A DNA stretch of 64,000 nt from Berberis thunbergii (GCA_003290165.1 QNQO01001156.1:248001-312000); one strand, 5' to 3'. Shown: positions 1 through 11,248, counted from the stretch's first letter. Notes: generated from the letters alone by a model not told the origin. Made by a program: numbers and translations.

Positions 1-71
1 AGAAAAAACATCTGATTGGAATTGTGAATTGAAACCCTAAATCGAGAGAAGTGAGTGAGTGGGCGACTGAC

Positions 72-200
72 CTCCTTCTCAATGAGCTTCGTGAAGAACT
101 TCTCAGCCTGAAGTGCCGTAACATCACCACGGTAGTCGCGCCAAACAAGAACGCGACCTTTGATGTCGAGAAGAAAAAGAGCCGAAACAGCGCCTGCCAT
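72..200 (-). CDS. AP1M: AP-1 complex subunit mu, first coding exon (partial)
   Basis: Reading the minus strand from the ATG at 200-198 gives 43 codons beginning MAGAVSALFLLDIKGRVLVW and ending FFTKLIEKE. This is the conserved N-terminus of plant AP-1 medium (mu) adaptins, which belong to the clathrin adaptor AP-1 at the trans-Golgi network and bind tyrosine-type sorting signals. The residues seen are the start of the longin-like N-terminal domain. The reading frame stops at a GTCAGT donor (71-66, phase 0), so the remaining exons lie left of the window. The family is about 430 aa, so only about a tenth is present. No frame damage is visible. The start is chosen because this ATG fits the family N-terminus exactly. 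Arabidopsis has two paralogs (AP1M1, AP1M2/HAP13), and this piece does not say which. Confidence 0.88.
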
Positions 201-780
201 TGATGAGTTTTTGTGATATGATCAGATCTGGTTTTCGCAACAGATTGGATGATGTTGAAGAAGATGGAATCGAGAGTGGCGAGCGAGAAAGAGTGCTTCA
301 AATCCCTGGTTGGTTTGGTGATCCGAGACAGAGACACGGAAACAGTATCATCATTTCATTTCTTCTCTATTGGAGCTCAAGCGCTCTCGGCTCTCTCCCT
401 CTCCGCCACTGTGTCAATCAATAAGTTTTTCTATTTGACAACGACTACCTCGCACCAACATATCCTCTCTCTCACACCAACATTAATTTTTTTGTTTTTT
501 GTTTTTGTTTTACTTTCTCACACCATTTATATTAACAAAATCATCCATTTTTTCCCTCACCGTTAAAATCGACAAGGCAATGGTTCATCCCTCCTCCATT
601 CGAAATTTCATCTTCCAAATCTCTTTCCCACAATCAAATCTCTTGCAAATCTCCTCCCTCTCCCTCGAAAACTCTCAAAATCTCCTTAAAATTGAAACCC
701 TTAAAACCAAACTCAATAAATATGCATAATTTAACATAACAGACAAACTCAAACTCAAAGCAAAAAAATGAAAAATAGGG
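201..780 (-). promoter_or_regulatory. 5' leader and upstream region of the AP-1 mu gene
   Basis: No gene is visible here. On the minus strand, 201-420 is purine-rich, with several GAGAG runs (plus strand CTCTC between 385 and 412). That suits a plant 5' leader or core promoter with GA elements. From 430 to 780 the sequence is AT-rich and unremarkable. No convincing TATA box was located, so the transcription start is not placed. The short open frames here read low-complexity sequence and are not supported as genes. Confidence 0.4.
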
Positions 781-812
781 TAACTTTCGAACCAATTTAA
801 ACCCTTCATTTA

Positions 813-1131
813 GATGATTCTCAAGTTCATCAAAACATGAAAGTTGTAGTACTCTAAGTTATCTAATAAACACAACTTTAATCACTTGAAAATGTTTTGA
901 AATAAGCAAGTTATTGTCATTTTACTAAAGTCGCGCAAATCTGTCTGAAAAATAAAAATGGGATAGTGTTCCTGACTTGCGATCAACGTATATGCTTGAT
1001 TGAGACCGATTTTGAAGTTGGTCAAAACATAAAAGTTGTATTACTCTCAGTTATCAAATAAACGCAACTTGAATCACTTGAAAATGTTTTAAAATGAGCA
1101 AGTTATGGTCATTTTAAAAAAGTCGCGCAAA
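813..1131. repeat. Two-copy direct repeat, units of about 127-130 bp
   Basis: Units at 813-939 and 1002-1131 align end to end. Both contain CAAAACAT, AAAGTTGTA, AACGCAACTT or AACACAACTT, TCACTTGAAAATGTTTT, then GTCATTTTA, and both end in GTCGCGCAAA. They are separated by about 62 bp. The pair lies just left of the MULE coding remnants, so it may be a subterminal part of that element or an older neighbouring repeat. No open reading frame runs through it. Confidence 0.7.
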
Positions 1132-1152
1132 ATAGAATAAAAAAAAAATGTT

Positions 1153-1188
1153 CGCAGTGTGCACTGCGAGGTATCCCAGTTACCTCGC
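1153..1188. other. Two adjacent perfect hairpins
   Basis: CGCAGTG (1153-1159) pairs with CACTGCG (1162-1168) across a 2-bp loop. GCGAGGTA (1166-1173) pairs with TACCTCGC (1181-1188) across a 7-bp loop. The two stems share three bases, so only one can form at a time. The block is GC-rich within AT-rich DNA and sits directly before the first MULE reading frame. It could be a transposon end or an RNA structure; no role is shown. Confidence 0.6.
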
Positions 1189-1192
1189 GTCA

Positions 1193-1715
1193 ATGAAAAT
1201 GGTTGATGAAGAGACGAAAACACAAGTTGAAGATGTTGATGCTACTGTTGAAGGAGATAATATTGATGATAGTAATGGTGAAGAAGATAATCATGATGAT
1301 GGTTATGGTGAAAAGATTTAGGTGATGGTGTATTTACCTACAGGAGAGCAAGTTGACGATAATGGTCAAATAATTAGTGGATTACCTCATCATTCAGCTA
1401 ATGAACCAGCAACGGATGTAGATTTTGAAAAATTGGTTGGAGAGTTTATTAGAGACATTACTGATTTGTATGGTGATGAAGATGATAACATATACAGACC
1501 AGAAGACATCGGTGATCTCCATGATAAAAAAAAATGGACCACTATGAAAATATGAAGGAAGTGGATGAGAAAGTATGTTGTAAGGAACAAGTTTGAATAT
1601 AGACAAATAAAAAATGATAACCTCATTATACATTTAAAGTGTAAAGACCCAACTTGCAATTGGATGGTTTATGTGAAAAAGAAACTACGAGAGCATACAT
1701 GTATATGTACTGTAG
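1193..1715 (+). pseudogene. MULE transposase N-terminal region (acidic leader and DNA-binding domain)
   Basis: From the ATG at 1193 the frame encodes an Asp/Glu-rich stretch (DSNGEEDNHDD). It meets a TAG at 1319-1321 and then continues in the same frame to 1555, so this is one reading frame with a nonsense codon. After a frame change at about 1556-1565 comes YVVRNKFEYRQIKND followed by LKCKDPTCNWMVY. That is the typical MuDR-type N-terminal DNA-binding module of plant MULEs, with its Cys pair. An intron or an AT-rich insertion follows at 1720-1900. Function is inferred from motif resemblance only. Confidence 0.75.
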
Positions 1716-1902
1716 TTTTCTTATATTATATGCTTAAAGTAATCCTTTTTATATTTATATATACTCTAAATAGCTTAAGTACTTACACTAATACTTGTAT
1801 GCTTATCCAGGTTTGTTGAGGAGGTTTGTCAAATAACATACTTGTAAGTCAAATGAGAGGGGATGGAATAGAATGGCCAGGGCATGATTTGTAGCTGATG
1901 AG

Positions 1903-3029
1903 ATGGAAAACACCATTAGAGAGCACAAAAACTACAAACCAACATATGTAACCAATGCCATATGGACTAAAGAAGCTATCCAACTTCACTATTGGACAGC
2001 TTGGAAGGCCAAAAACATCTGTCAAGAGAGGATTTTTGGTGGGTTTGTTGAGAGTTTCATGATGGTTCTAGAACTTTGTAGGCAACTTTTGTTGAAGAAT
2101 CCAAGTAGTATAGCTCATTGGCTTAGGGATCCAGAAGATCACACATTTGTTGGACTGTGTCTTGCTTATAGAGCTTCTCTTGAGGGATTTGTGAATGGAT
2201 GTAGACTAGTCATTGGGTTGGACGGAACATTTCTGAAAGGGAAGTTTGGTGGAGTTATATTGAGATCACTTGATGGTAATAATGGGATCTTCCCAATTAG
2301 CATTTATATCTGTAGAGGGGAGACATATGGCAGTTGGAGTAGGTTTCTCTACATCTTGGAGCCCCAATTGAAGATACATAGATGTGAGTTGACTTTTATG
2401 TCAGATAGACAAAAAGTTTTATCCAAGTTGTGGCAAAAGTGTTTCCGTATAGCAAACACATGTATTGTTTGAGCACTTGCAAACTCTTAGCTGGGGAACT
2501 ACAAATTCTTTCAATGTTGAAGACCACGAGGCTTACATGAAGCAGTTGGGAATGGATGAGCTTAAAGCAAAAGAGTGGCTGGAACATGAGGACATGAAGT
2601 CATGGGCAAGATCACACTTTGATCTCACATCTAAATGTGAACATACAACTAACAATTTCTCAAAGTCTTGGAACAAGATGATACTTCATCTTAGGGAGCT
2701 ACCACTAATAAGGTTATCCGAAAAATTCCAGACGTTGGTGATGGAGATTGTGCATGATAGAATAACCAAGGGAGATGCTTCACCTTGAGGGTAGTGGAGT
2801 TGTCCCTAGAGTTGCTAGGATCATGCAAATGTATAACAGAAAGTACAATAACTACTATGTGCATAGGGCAATTCAATTCTTACACCAAGTAGAGAATAAA
2901 CATGGGAAATCATGGGTTGTCAACCTGGCTAAGAGAGTGTGCAGTTGTTGTAGATGGCAAATTACTGGTATTCCTTGTATTCATGGTTATGCTGCTATAA
3001 TGAGCATCAAAATGCCTTGGACAAAATAA
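1903..3029 (+). pseudogene. MULE transposase core and SWIM zinc finger
   Basis: Reading from 1903 gives SIAHWLRDPEDHTF and, around residues 105-125, GLDGTFLKGKFGG, the first conserved Asp block of MULE transposases. FMSDRQK at about 2395-2415 carries the second Asp. Just after it the frame shifts by one base: the next family block (VFPYSKHMYCL) is found in the neighbouring frame. It continues into 2465-2788 with EWLEHEDMKSWARSHF and KCEHTTNNFSKSWN. A further frame at 2775-3029 ends with KRVCSCCRWQITGIPCIHGY, a SWIM-type CxCx(n)CxH zinc finger. The two frame changes make it a pseudogene. It is the most readable part of the element. Confidence 0.85.
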
Positions 3030-3300
3030 GTGGATATGCTTATGTAAAATTGTTGTTTATGCAATTGCTTATGTTCAAATCATGCTTATGCGGATTCATT
3101 TGATTTAATATATACTCTCTATTTGGTTTGGTTGAAAGTAGTTATGTTGATGATTTCTTCAAAGTTGAGGCTTATAGATCTACATACAGAGACTATGTGC
3201 ATCCTATAGAATATTCACAATATTGGAAAGACGTAATTAACATTTTATGGGATATGTTATTTATGTGAATATTTACTTTGCTTATTAACATAAACATTTC

Positions 3301-3522
3301 TTGCATTTGCAGCCAGAACATGAACTACTCCCTCATTTAATTCATAGACCTCCTGGGAGACCAAGAGTTAATAGGAGACGATTCGAGGACGAGCATAGAC
3401 CACCCAAAAGGACTCAGAAAAAATGTTCCATGTGCCAACAATATGGTCGCAACAAAAAAACATGTAAAAGAGCTCTTGCTCCTATTCAAGTGAATAAAAA
3501 TGGAAATAGAGGAAAGAAATAA
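3301..3522 (+). pseudogene. MULE C-terminal basic region with a broken CCHC zinc knuckle
   Basis: The frame is rich in Arg and Pro (RPPGRPRVNRRR), then reads CSMCQQYGRNKKTC. Plant MULE tails usually carry a CX2CX4HX4C knuckle (C..C...GHNKKTC). Here the His position is Arg, so zinc binding should be lost. A plausible intron at 3030-3300 separates it from the SWIM finger. Confidence 0.75.
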
Positions 3523-3631
3523 TGCATCCCCTTTTTTGTTTTGATAAGTATATGAATTAGTGTAATGATACATTCATTATTTAGATTGGATAAGTGTAGG
3601 ATTCAAAGTAATTTTCATTATTTGTAAAATT

Positions 3632-4150
3632 TTGCATTGTGTATTCATTTGCACCCATTCCTTGACAGGTAATAAAAGACCTAATGTTGAGGCACCGGCT
3701 AAAGTTGGACAAGGTTATGGGCAACAAGGTGGTGAACAACTCCAACTTCCTGCAAGAACACTTTTAGTCCTCTCTTTCATGCTTTTTCTAAGGAAAAAAT
3801 CTAAGAAGAATACCAATCGAAAAGTTGTTGACTGGTTCAACTCTGGTGAAGCACCTTCTATACCAGTTATGCAATGGGAAAATGATGCTCAATTGTTACA
3901 AAATTTGACTCAGTCCCAAGGAGCTTCAACCTCTCATATAGTCCATCATTACCTTCAGTCTTGGTGTGTTTGGTTAATTTTGGGTTGTGTCATATTACTT
4001 TTGTTTGAGCCTCAATGCTTTTTTCTTGGATCTTTAGAGTTGATGAACATGGTTGAGCATGCATGCTCTTTTCCTAGACAGGTAGACAAGATGAATATGG
4101 TTGAATTTGTTGAGTCAGCATTCTCTTTTTTGCTAGTCAGAAAACTATAA
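3632..4150 (+). pseudogene. Probable 3' remnant of the MULE reading frame
   Basis: An open frame of 172 codons continues the MULE downstream of the zinc knuckle, with a Gln/Gly-rich start (QGYGQQGGEQ) and a hydrophobic C-terminal half. No domain is recognised. Its position, strand and distance (about 110 bp) suit a last exon or trailing transposon sequence. It may equally be non-coding. Confidence 0.35.
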
Positions 4151-4526
4151 TGGTGATGAGTTTTTTGTTAATGAAATGACATTTGGTGTTTATATTGCTA
4201 TACGCTTAGTGTCAGATTATAACTCCTCTTTATTGTTTACAAGATCACACAAGGAAAAAAAAAACCCATCAAATTAATTATTATTTACAGTTTTTCAAAT
4301 AATTAGTGTTTAATATTCATCTTCCCCAACAACTTTTTTTGGCTTAATTATGGTTTAACCTGAGGTAAGGGCAAAATGGTCCAAAAATTAATTTTAATAG
4401 GTCAATGTCGTGGACTTAACGGTTCCGTCAGAAAATGAGGGCTAGACTCAAATAATTTTCAATAAGAGTGTCAAACTCTATTAGGTATAAACTAATGAGT
4501 GTCAAACCATTCTAATTTGTATGATA
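4151..4526. other. AT-rich spacer and 3' part of a diverged Helitron repeat
   Basis: There is no gene. From about 4330 the text resembles the Helitron family lying to the right, ending at the CTAG junction at 4527-4530. A longer full unit is not recognisable on this side. Confidence 0.4.
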
Positions 4527-6149
4527 CTAGCGTATTACTTGTGTCGTTAACACGATAGAAGGTGGGTCGTGGCAATAGATCTAGCTCAGTTAAAATTTTA
4601 AACAATTAAGAAAGAAAAACACATTTTAAAACCGCCACAATTAATCCTCCTCAAACCTTGATTTTCAAAATATAAAATTCAAGGTTTTTGCTTAAATGTG
4701 TCTTAACTCTTAAGATATGAAGTGCATTATATTACAATAATATTTTTTTGGAAAAATGCATAGTTAAACTTTAAATATTTGTATTAATGACTAGTTTTAA
4801 AACTTTAAACATCTGTAGTAGTGATTAGTTTCATTGGAATGATCTTCAAAAGCGTATTTCAACCATACCAAGTTTACTAATATCTGACAACTAAATAAAT
4901 AGTTATGACGATTTTAATTTAAAACACAATTTTTTTGTCTCCGCCACATATGCATTCTACACTTTTACATACTTTTGTTCATTTCTTTGCCCTTCTACTT
5001 GCAGCTTATTTACAAAAATGTGTCTTAATATTGAAAATACTTGCGACGTGAAATGCATTAGATTCCAGTTATGTTTTGAAAATAAATGTATATTTAAAAC
5101 TTTAAGCGTTTGTATTAATGATTGGTTTCTTTGGAAAGATATTAAAAAATGCATTTTAACCATACAAAGTTTACTAAAATCCAAAAACTAAGTAGATAGC
5201 TATGACAATTTACATTTAAAAAAAACACAAAATTTATCTTTCCGCCACATACGCATTCCATCCACTTTTTTTTTTTACCCTTTTTTCCAATTTCTATGCC
5301 CTTCTACTTGCAACTTATTTACAAAAATTTCATTATTGTTAATGAATCTTCACTATCAACATTTTTCCAAACTTTCAATCTTGGTCGTCTTTTATCTCAA
5401 ACACAATTCTGATTTGTAAGATACTAGGGTATTCCATGTGCCTTCGACACTCAACTTTGGCCATGGTTATTTTAGTCCTATGTGAATATAAATTAGCCAA
5501 ACACCATTCTCTCCCCCTCTATGTGATTCGTTAGATCTTTATATTTTCAGTGTATTAATAATGAAAATACTTACGGCGTGCCTTACATTACAATAATTTT
5601 TGAAAAATGCATATGGTGTGAAATGCATATTTAAAACTTTAAGCATTTGTATTAATGATTGGTTTCATTGGAAATATATTCAAAAATGCATTTCAACCAT
5701 ACTAAGTTCATTAAAATCTTACAACTAAGTAGACAGTTATGACGATTTTCATTTTAAAATACACAAATTTTCTCTCTACGCTACATATGCATTCGACAAA
5801 CTTTTTTTTTACGTTTTTGTCCATTTTCTTTACCCTTCTACTTGGAACTTATTTACATAAATGGAATCGTTGATAATGAATCTCCACCATCAACTATTTC
5901 TTAAACTTTCAATCTTGGTCGTATTTTATCTCAAATACCATTCTAATTTGTAAGATAGACTACTGTATTTTACGTGTCGTTGGCACGATATAAGGTGGGT
6001 CATAGCAGTAGATCAAACTTAGTTAAAATTTTAATCAATTAGAAAAAAAAACACACTTTAAAACCGTCACATTTAATCCTCCCCAACCTTGATTTTCCAA
6101 AATATGAAGTTCATGGTTTTGTTTGAATGTGTCTCAACTCTTGGGACAC

Positions 6150-6770
6150 TTTGTTTAAAGTGTTTGTTTTTAGTTCTGATAAGAAGTTGAAATTTCGATT
6201 TGAGTAAGCACCCCCATGGTGTTGATTTCTTAGCATTGAGTGTTTAATGAAAGTTCATTCCAATAATAACCTCACAATAAATTCATAATGATTGCTACTA
6301 CTTCTTTCATCAACCAACCATTCCATTTTTTCTCCACCCCTTCTTTATCATGCAAGCAATGTCACCATCATCGCAACTACCCTCCCTAGCCTCCCCTCCT
6401 CCTCCTCTTATTCCTATTCCTTTTTATCTTTCTCTCCATTTCTATAGAAAATTGTATGAGAAATGGATAAGGACATAGGGTGGCTTTTGGTAGTGGTGGA
6501 AAGTGGTCTCAATTGTATTTGGATGAGAGAAAATAAGTGGAGAATGGAGTTAATGTTGGTTGTTTATGGTGGGTGGTAGGAGTTATAGTGGTGGGCAAAA
6601 ATGTCAAAAACTTCAAGTCTGCACCTAAAAACAAACACCATTTAATTTTACATCTTCTAATCATCAGCTCATTTTGAAGTAAAACAAACAGTTCATTTAG
6701 AAGCTCAATCAAAACTTCTATCTCCAGTTAGAAGTTCTAACCACTTAAAAAAAAACACCCTCTTAGTTTT
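6150..6770. mobile_element. Possible MITE-like insert in a Helitron unit
   Basis: This stretch interrupts the repeat unit 5960-8166. Its left part (TTTGTTTTTAGTTCT, AAGAAGTTGA) and right part (AGTTAGAAGTTCTAACC, AAAACACCCTCTTA) look like imperfect inverted arms of the kind ending GGGTGTTTGTTT. The exact ends and any target duplication were not resolved. The middle is a CT-rich, then AT-rich, non-coding stretch. Confidence 0.35.
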
Positions 6771-6794
6771 GAAAATGAGAAATTCTCCAGTGCT

Positions 6795-7413
6795 TGGATG
6801 GTACCAGACACATGCATTGCTGATGTGGCAGTGAAAATTTGTTGGGAGAATTTCTCTATCTTGTTGTCTTTATTTCTCTACAACCTACACATCCGTCCCA
6901 CCATTTATAAATGGTTGTTATCTATTTATTTATTTATTTATTTATTTATTTATTTCTCTATCTTGCTGTCTCTGTTCTTGTTCTTTTCTTTCTTTCTCAT
7001 CCCTTTCAAACTTATTTCATTGGATTAGGTCTAATGAATGTTTCAAAAAGCTATCTTCATGGTTAACCAAGTTTAATCATCAAGATTTTTAGTAGTTTTT
7101 GAGATTTATTACTTGATCTATGAAAACATTTCCAAGAGCACCCAATCTATAGCAAAATTTTATTGATCACAGACAGAGCGATTGAATGTAATAACAATAT
7201 GCTTACTCCCTTTCTCACCTATACGTAGCTCCTACCTTAATACACCTTCAGATATGCTTACTCCCTCTGTTTGTGTTTCTCTCAATAACAACAACAATAT
7301 GGGAGGGGTGTCAAAGCGTTCCTTTATAAGAGACCCCATTGAGTGCCATGAAAACACTAAGCAAGTTTCATTTTCACTGCCACATCAGCAATGCATGTGC
7401 CTGGTACCATCCA
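6795..7413. mobile_element. Foldback element with 43-bp inverted arms
   Basis: The left arm (6795-6837) and right arm (7371-7413) are inverted copies with one mismatch, containing GGATGGTACCAG and CATGCATTGCTGATGTGGCA. The spacer of 533 bp has an (ATTT)n run and no coding signal. The size and layout suit a MITE or foldback transposon. The superfamily cannot be assigned because no clear target duplication was seen. Confidence 0.7.
6922..6956. repeat. (ATTT)n microsatellite
   Basis: About eight to nine perfect ATTT units lie in the spacer of the foldback element. The run probably varies in length. Confidence 0.9.
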
Positions 7414-8362
7414 GACACAAAACAGGCACAGAGGACTAGGCATTGTAGAATTTTTCATTGAAAAATACTTGTGATGTGAAGTGCATTAGAGTAAAGTTTT
7501 TTTTTTTTTTTGAAAAAATGCATATGGCGTGAAATGCATATGTAAACCTTTAAGTGTTGTATTAATGATCGGTTTTAAAACTTTAAGCATCTATATTAGT
7601 GATTAATTTCATTGAAAAGATCTTCAAAAATGCTTTTCAACCATACCAAGTTTACTAAAATTCGACAACAAAATAAATAGTTATGACGATTTTAATTTAA
7701 AAACACAAAATTTCTCTCTGCACCACATATGCATTTCACAAACTTTTACACATTTTTGTTCATTTCTTTGTCCTTCTACTTGCAAAGTTATTTACAAAAA
7801 TGTGTCTTAATATTGAAAATACTTACGATGTGAAGTGCATGAGATTACAATTACTTTTTGAAAAGAAATGCATATTTAAAACTTTAAGCGTTTGTATTAA
7901 TGAATGGTTTCTTTGGAAATATATTCAAAAATGCAATTCAACCATACCAAGTTTACTAAAATTCGACAACTAAGTAGATAGCTATGATGATTTACATTTA
8001 AAAAAAACACAAAATTTATCTTTTCGTCACATATGCATTCCACAAATTTTTTTTTTTAACCTTTTTGTCCTTCTACTTGTAACTTATTTACAAAAATGTC
8101 ATTGTTGATAAACTTTCAATCTTGGTCGTCTTTTATCTTAAACACCATTATGATTTGTAAGAAAAACTAATGTATTTCTTGTGCCATTAGCACGATAGAA
8201 GGTTGGTTGTGGTAATAAATCAAACTCGGTTAAAATTTTAAGCAAATAGGAAAAAAAATATTTAAAAACCGCCACAATTAATCTTCCCCAAACCTTGATT
8301 TTTCAAAATATGAAGTTCATGGTCTTTACTTGAATGTGTCTTAACTCTTAATATTGAAAATA

Positions 8363-8367
8363 CTTAT
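8363..8367. other. Target-site duplication CTTAT, left copy
   Basis: CTTAT directly precedes the LTR start at 8368. The same five bases follow the end of the LTR at 48063 (48064-48068). The surrounding satellite text joins in register when everything between is removed. Confidence 0.75.
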
Positions 8368-8970
8368 TGATGATACACAAAACGGTCACGTCCCTGAGCC
8401 ATAGATGAGTCATGATGATCTTGACGAATTATGGCCCCCAGCGTTAGTTCAACACTGATCCAGCCCAAGCGCCTCCAAGCCCCCCTAATTCAGTCTGCCA
8501 AACGGACCCGAACTCTTACAGCATGCTAGGCCCACATGCCTCACAACCATTTTCAATACCCCCAAGACTAAGGCAAGTATCTCGAGGATCAACTTCGGAC
8601 AGACAATTACAACAGCTCTATGCTTTCAACTAGCTCCCGCGTATCTAGGAGCACAAGGATAATAAGGAACTTCCCTCCTATAGCACAACTCCTAATTAGA
8701 TAAGGATCTCCACGAAGATCTTCTTCTTAAACTACGCCTTCGATGGCCTGGTAGAACTAGGACTCCTTCACTATAAATATGACATGAGGTTGGTAAGCTA
8801 AGGTACGCTACAAATTCCCTGTTTACAACATTACACCTTTCTCAGATCCCTGTCTGACTTTAGCATCGAAGTGCCATCTGCCACCACAACGGTGGTTTGT
8901 GGCTCATGTGTGTTACTTGAGCAGGTCAGCGGGACTGGGTCAAAGTAGGGAGCAAAAAACGACTACATCA
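8368..8970 (+). mobile_element. 5' LTR of LTR element copy 1
   Basis: It runs from TGATGATACAC to ACTACATCA, about 603 bp. The start is set by three LTRs of this family that begin TGATGATACACC (8368, 63115 and, on the minus strand, 22815). A CTATAAAT box at about 8772 and the block GACTTTAGCATCGAAGTGCC near 8857 suit a promoter and downstream leader. It is followed at once by a primer-binding site. The matching 3' LTR with the same target duplication appears to be the one at 47397-48063. Confidence 0.8.
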
Positions 8971-11248
8971 GTTTGGCGCTAAGGATGGCCGCGAGCAACG
9001 ACACAATCAAGGTCTCACAGTGTTGCAAAGAGAGAACACTTTTCCCATGATAGGTACACGGGGTGATTAGAAGCTATCACACCCAAAAGCATCGCGCATC
9101 CGCTAACACTTTGATCGGCCATAAGTTAGCGGAGGGAACCACATACACGCAGACACAAGCAGCATGAAGTAACACCAAAGCGTATCCCTTGGTAGAAAGC
9201 CTGTACTACTTATCCGCAATGTGAAAAGAAATTACAAAATCTCAGCAGATCAACTACGTGCCCACCTAAAACAGGTGATCACGCATAAGAACGATTATGA
9301 TCGGGCCTGATTAGTGCAAATGTCAGAACATTCGAAGAACCCATTGTTGGAGATCTCCTTTCAGCCTTTGGAAAGTCAAAAACATTTTTTTCAAGCAAGA
9401 ACATTACAGGAGATACACTCTACAAAAGATAGTGCCTACAACTATTGAAGAACACCATTATATAGACATGATGGTTCACCAAACGGGCACCCCAGCATTA
9501 CCTATAAAGCATTGAATACCTTATGGAAAACAAGGAGACGACGGTTCCCAAGGAAATTGCGCTGACCATGTTTGTCCAATTAATGGCGTTGCAGGCAACC
9601 CTATCAATTGAGGGGGAGTAACTGATACTCAACCCCCTTGCAGCTTACGCCATACACATGTTACCATGTGATATACGTCGTACACGTAGCGCAATCGTAC
9701 AAGAAACCTTAGCTCTTCTTCTGCGGGCCCATAGGCTCGACCTACTATTTAAACAATATTCTGGCACATGCTTGGCACGAGCATCAGAAATCCAAGTCAG
9801 CTTTGACGCACGATTGTACCTACAAATTGTTGTTTAAATTAAGGTAATGTTGTCGATACAGTGCGCGACACTAACGAACATGGGTTCGCTCACCCTCAAA
9901 CAGACATAACCTTTCTCCAACCATGCAAGCTTCAGCTAAGGCCGATGATGATGACTTCTAGTATGTCCCAACACCTAGTCCACCCAGTGCAAATCCCGAA
10001 GGTTTAGGAAGTGGGATTCTAATCAGCGCTATCACGCCTAGTGACAACGACTCGCCAGGGATCGTTGCCCCCTACGTGGTCAATAATCGCCGAACATGAT
10101 TAGGTAAGCCTAGCCGGTGACGACTGGCAACAAAAGCTTATGATCAAAGCCTATACTTTTAGCCCCTACTACACGGGTGTAGATGGTTTGGAAAGTGGGA
10201 GCCAAGTCAGTCCCAAACTAATTCCGACGGCTCACCACGGGACCACTACTTTACAGTTTGGCCGCCAAATTACAAACCTTGGACTTGTAGCCCCCCATTG
10301 CGTGGGTGTAGGTAGTTTAGAAGGTGGGAGCCTAGTTAGTCCCGAACTGATGTCTACAGCTCACCATGGGAACACTGCTTTTCAGCGTGGTCTCCAGATT
10401 ACCAACTCTGGACTTGTAGCCCCCATTGCGCCGGTGTAGATAGTTTAGAAGGTGGGAGCCTAGTCAGTCACGAACTGATTCCGACGGCTCACCAAGGTGG
10501 GAAGCCCCAAGCAGCTCGCCATGTGACCACCGCTCTCCTACGAAACAATGGTCGTAAAGTCGAATCTAGCTAAGTCAGTGTCTTCACGCTCAAACGGATT
10601 GGCATCCTATTACCAACAAAGACAAGTCGCGCCGACACATAGATCATCCGGCCAATGCTCAAATAAAAGCTACATGGTGTGTCATCCCAAGCTTACGACA
10701 CCTGACTCGGTACAAACGTTTCAATGCGAACGCTTGGCTATCACAACTCGCCCATAGCAACATCTACAACCGACTAATCAGATAAGCGAAACAAGCCTTT
10801 AGCAACTTATCTCGAGGACAAGACACAACTCAAGCAAACCAACCCGAGGCTAAACTGTTTGCAACATGCCCGCTATTGGAGATGACTATGCAACAGTTAC
10901 TTTGAGTCATTCACAACATAAACGGTCAAGCTCTTGGCAGCAGACGACCACTCGACCTCCTAATGATTCAACCAGCCTAAGCCAAAGCAAGACGACAAGA
11001 CGAAAATAAAAAAGATGAACAGAGCAGTATCTTCAAAAGCTGAGAAAATGAAAAAGTCAGACTTAGCACTACATATGACCTAAATAGGGATATGGTTCCC
11101 GCCATTTTTTCGATGAACCGACTCACGTTCAATTAATTGAGTGCGCGGCTCAAGCAATGATTCAGACTCAATCATCATGAGCGGCGTATCTTTTCAAAAG
11201 ATGACTTAGTGAACTGATGTGACAACCCACTAACTCGGGGGAAGTAGT
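8971..11248 (+). mobile_element. Internal region of LTR element copy 1 (non-coding)
   Basis: It begins GTTTGGCGCT, a primer-binding site matching the 3' CCA end of plant tRNA-Asp in its first bases. It ends with a purine-rich tract (CTCGGGGGAAGTAG) before the 3' LTR. No gag or pol domain is readable, so the copy depended on proteins from elsewhere. From about 9750 it is colinear with 42830 onward, but compared with that copy it lacks about 2.6 kb (the equivalent of 44545-47128), including the antisense reading frame. Confidence 0.7.
9930..10500 (+). repeat. 3'-region minisatellite of copy 1 (about three 128-bp units)
   Basis: Units share GTAGCCCC, GGTGTAGATAGTTTAGAAGG, TGGGAGCC, AGTCAGTC and GACGGCTCACCA, with starts near 10157, 10290 and 10420. 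The leading part (9950-10130) resembles the 178-bp repeats at 14.8-16.1 kb. Tandem repeats between pol and the 3' LTR are a known trait of the Tat lineage. The second copy of this element has about seven units. Confidence 0.75.

Larger units (their letters stand above)
1193..4150 (+). mobile_element. Degenerate MuDR-type Mutator-like element (MULE)
   Basis: Three family domains occur in the expected order on the plus strand: a MuDR N-terminal DNA-binding segment (about 1565-1715), an MULE transposase core (1903-2790) and a SWIM-type zinc finger (about 2935-3000). A zinc-knuckle tail follows (3301-3522). At least one in-frame stop and one frameshift interrupt it, so it is not autonomous. Clear terminal inverted repeats and a 9-bp target duplication were not found, so the true ends are unknown and the coordinates are those of the coding remnants. 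Confidence 0.85.
4527..8367 (-). repeat. Left block of diverged Helitron-derived repeat units
   Basis: Four head-to-tail copies in minus orientation are marked by a 3' hairpin plus terminus. The junctions lie at 4527 (CTAG), 5424 (CTAG), 5960 (GTAG on the minus strand) and 8167 (TTAG on the minus strand). Copy spans are 4527-5423, 5424-5959 (truncated), 5960-8166 (with a 1.3-kb insert) and 8167-8367 (cut by an LTR element). The copies share recognisable blocks with the 48-62 kb array (AAATGCATATTTAAA, GTATTAATGATTGGTTT, TAGATAGCTATGA) but differ from one another far more than units of that array do. They look like the old edge of the satellite. Confidence 0.8.

Noticed and set aside
200..729. 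Plus-strand open frames near the AP-1 mu exon
   Set aside because: They lie opposite or upstream of a well-supported minus-strand exon, have no recognisable domain and biased composition.
1394..1659. Minus-strand frames opposite the MULE N-terminus
   Set aside because: Shadow of the plus-strand MULE frame, which has family motifs.
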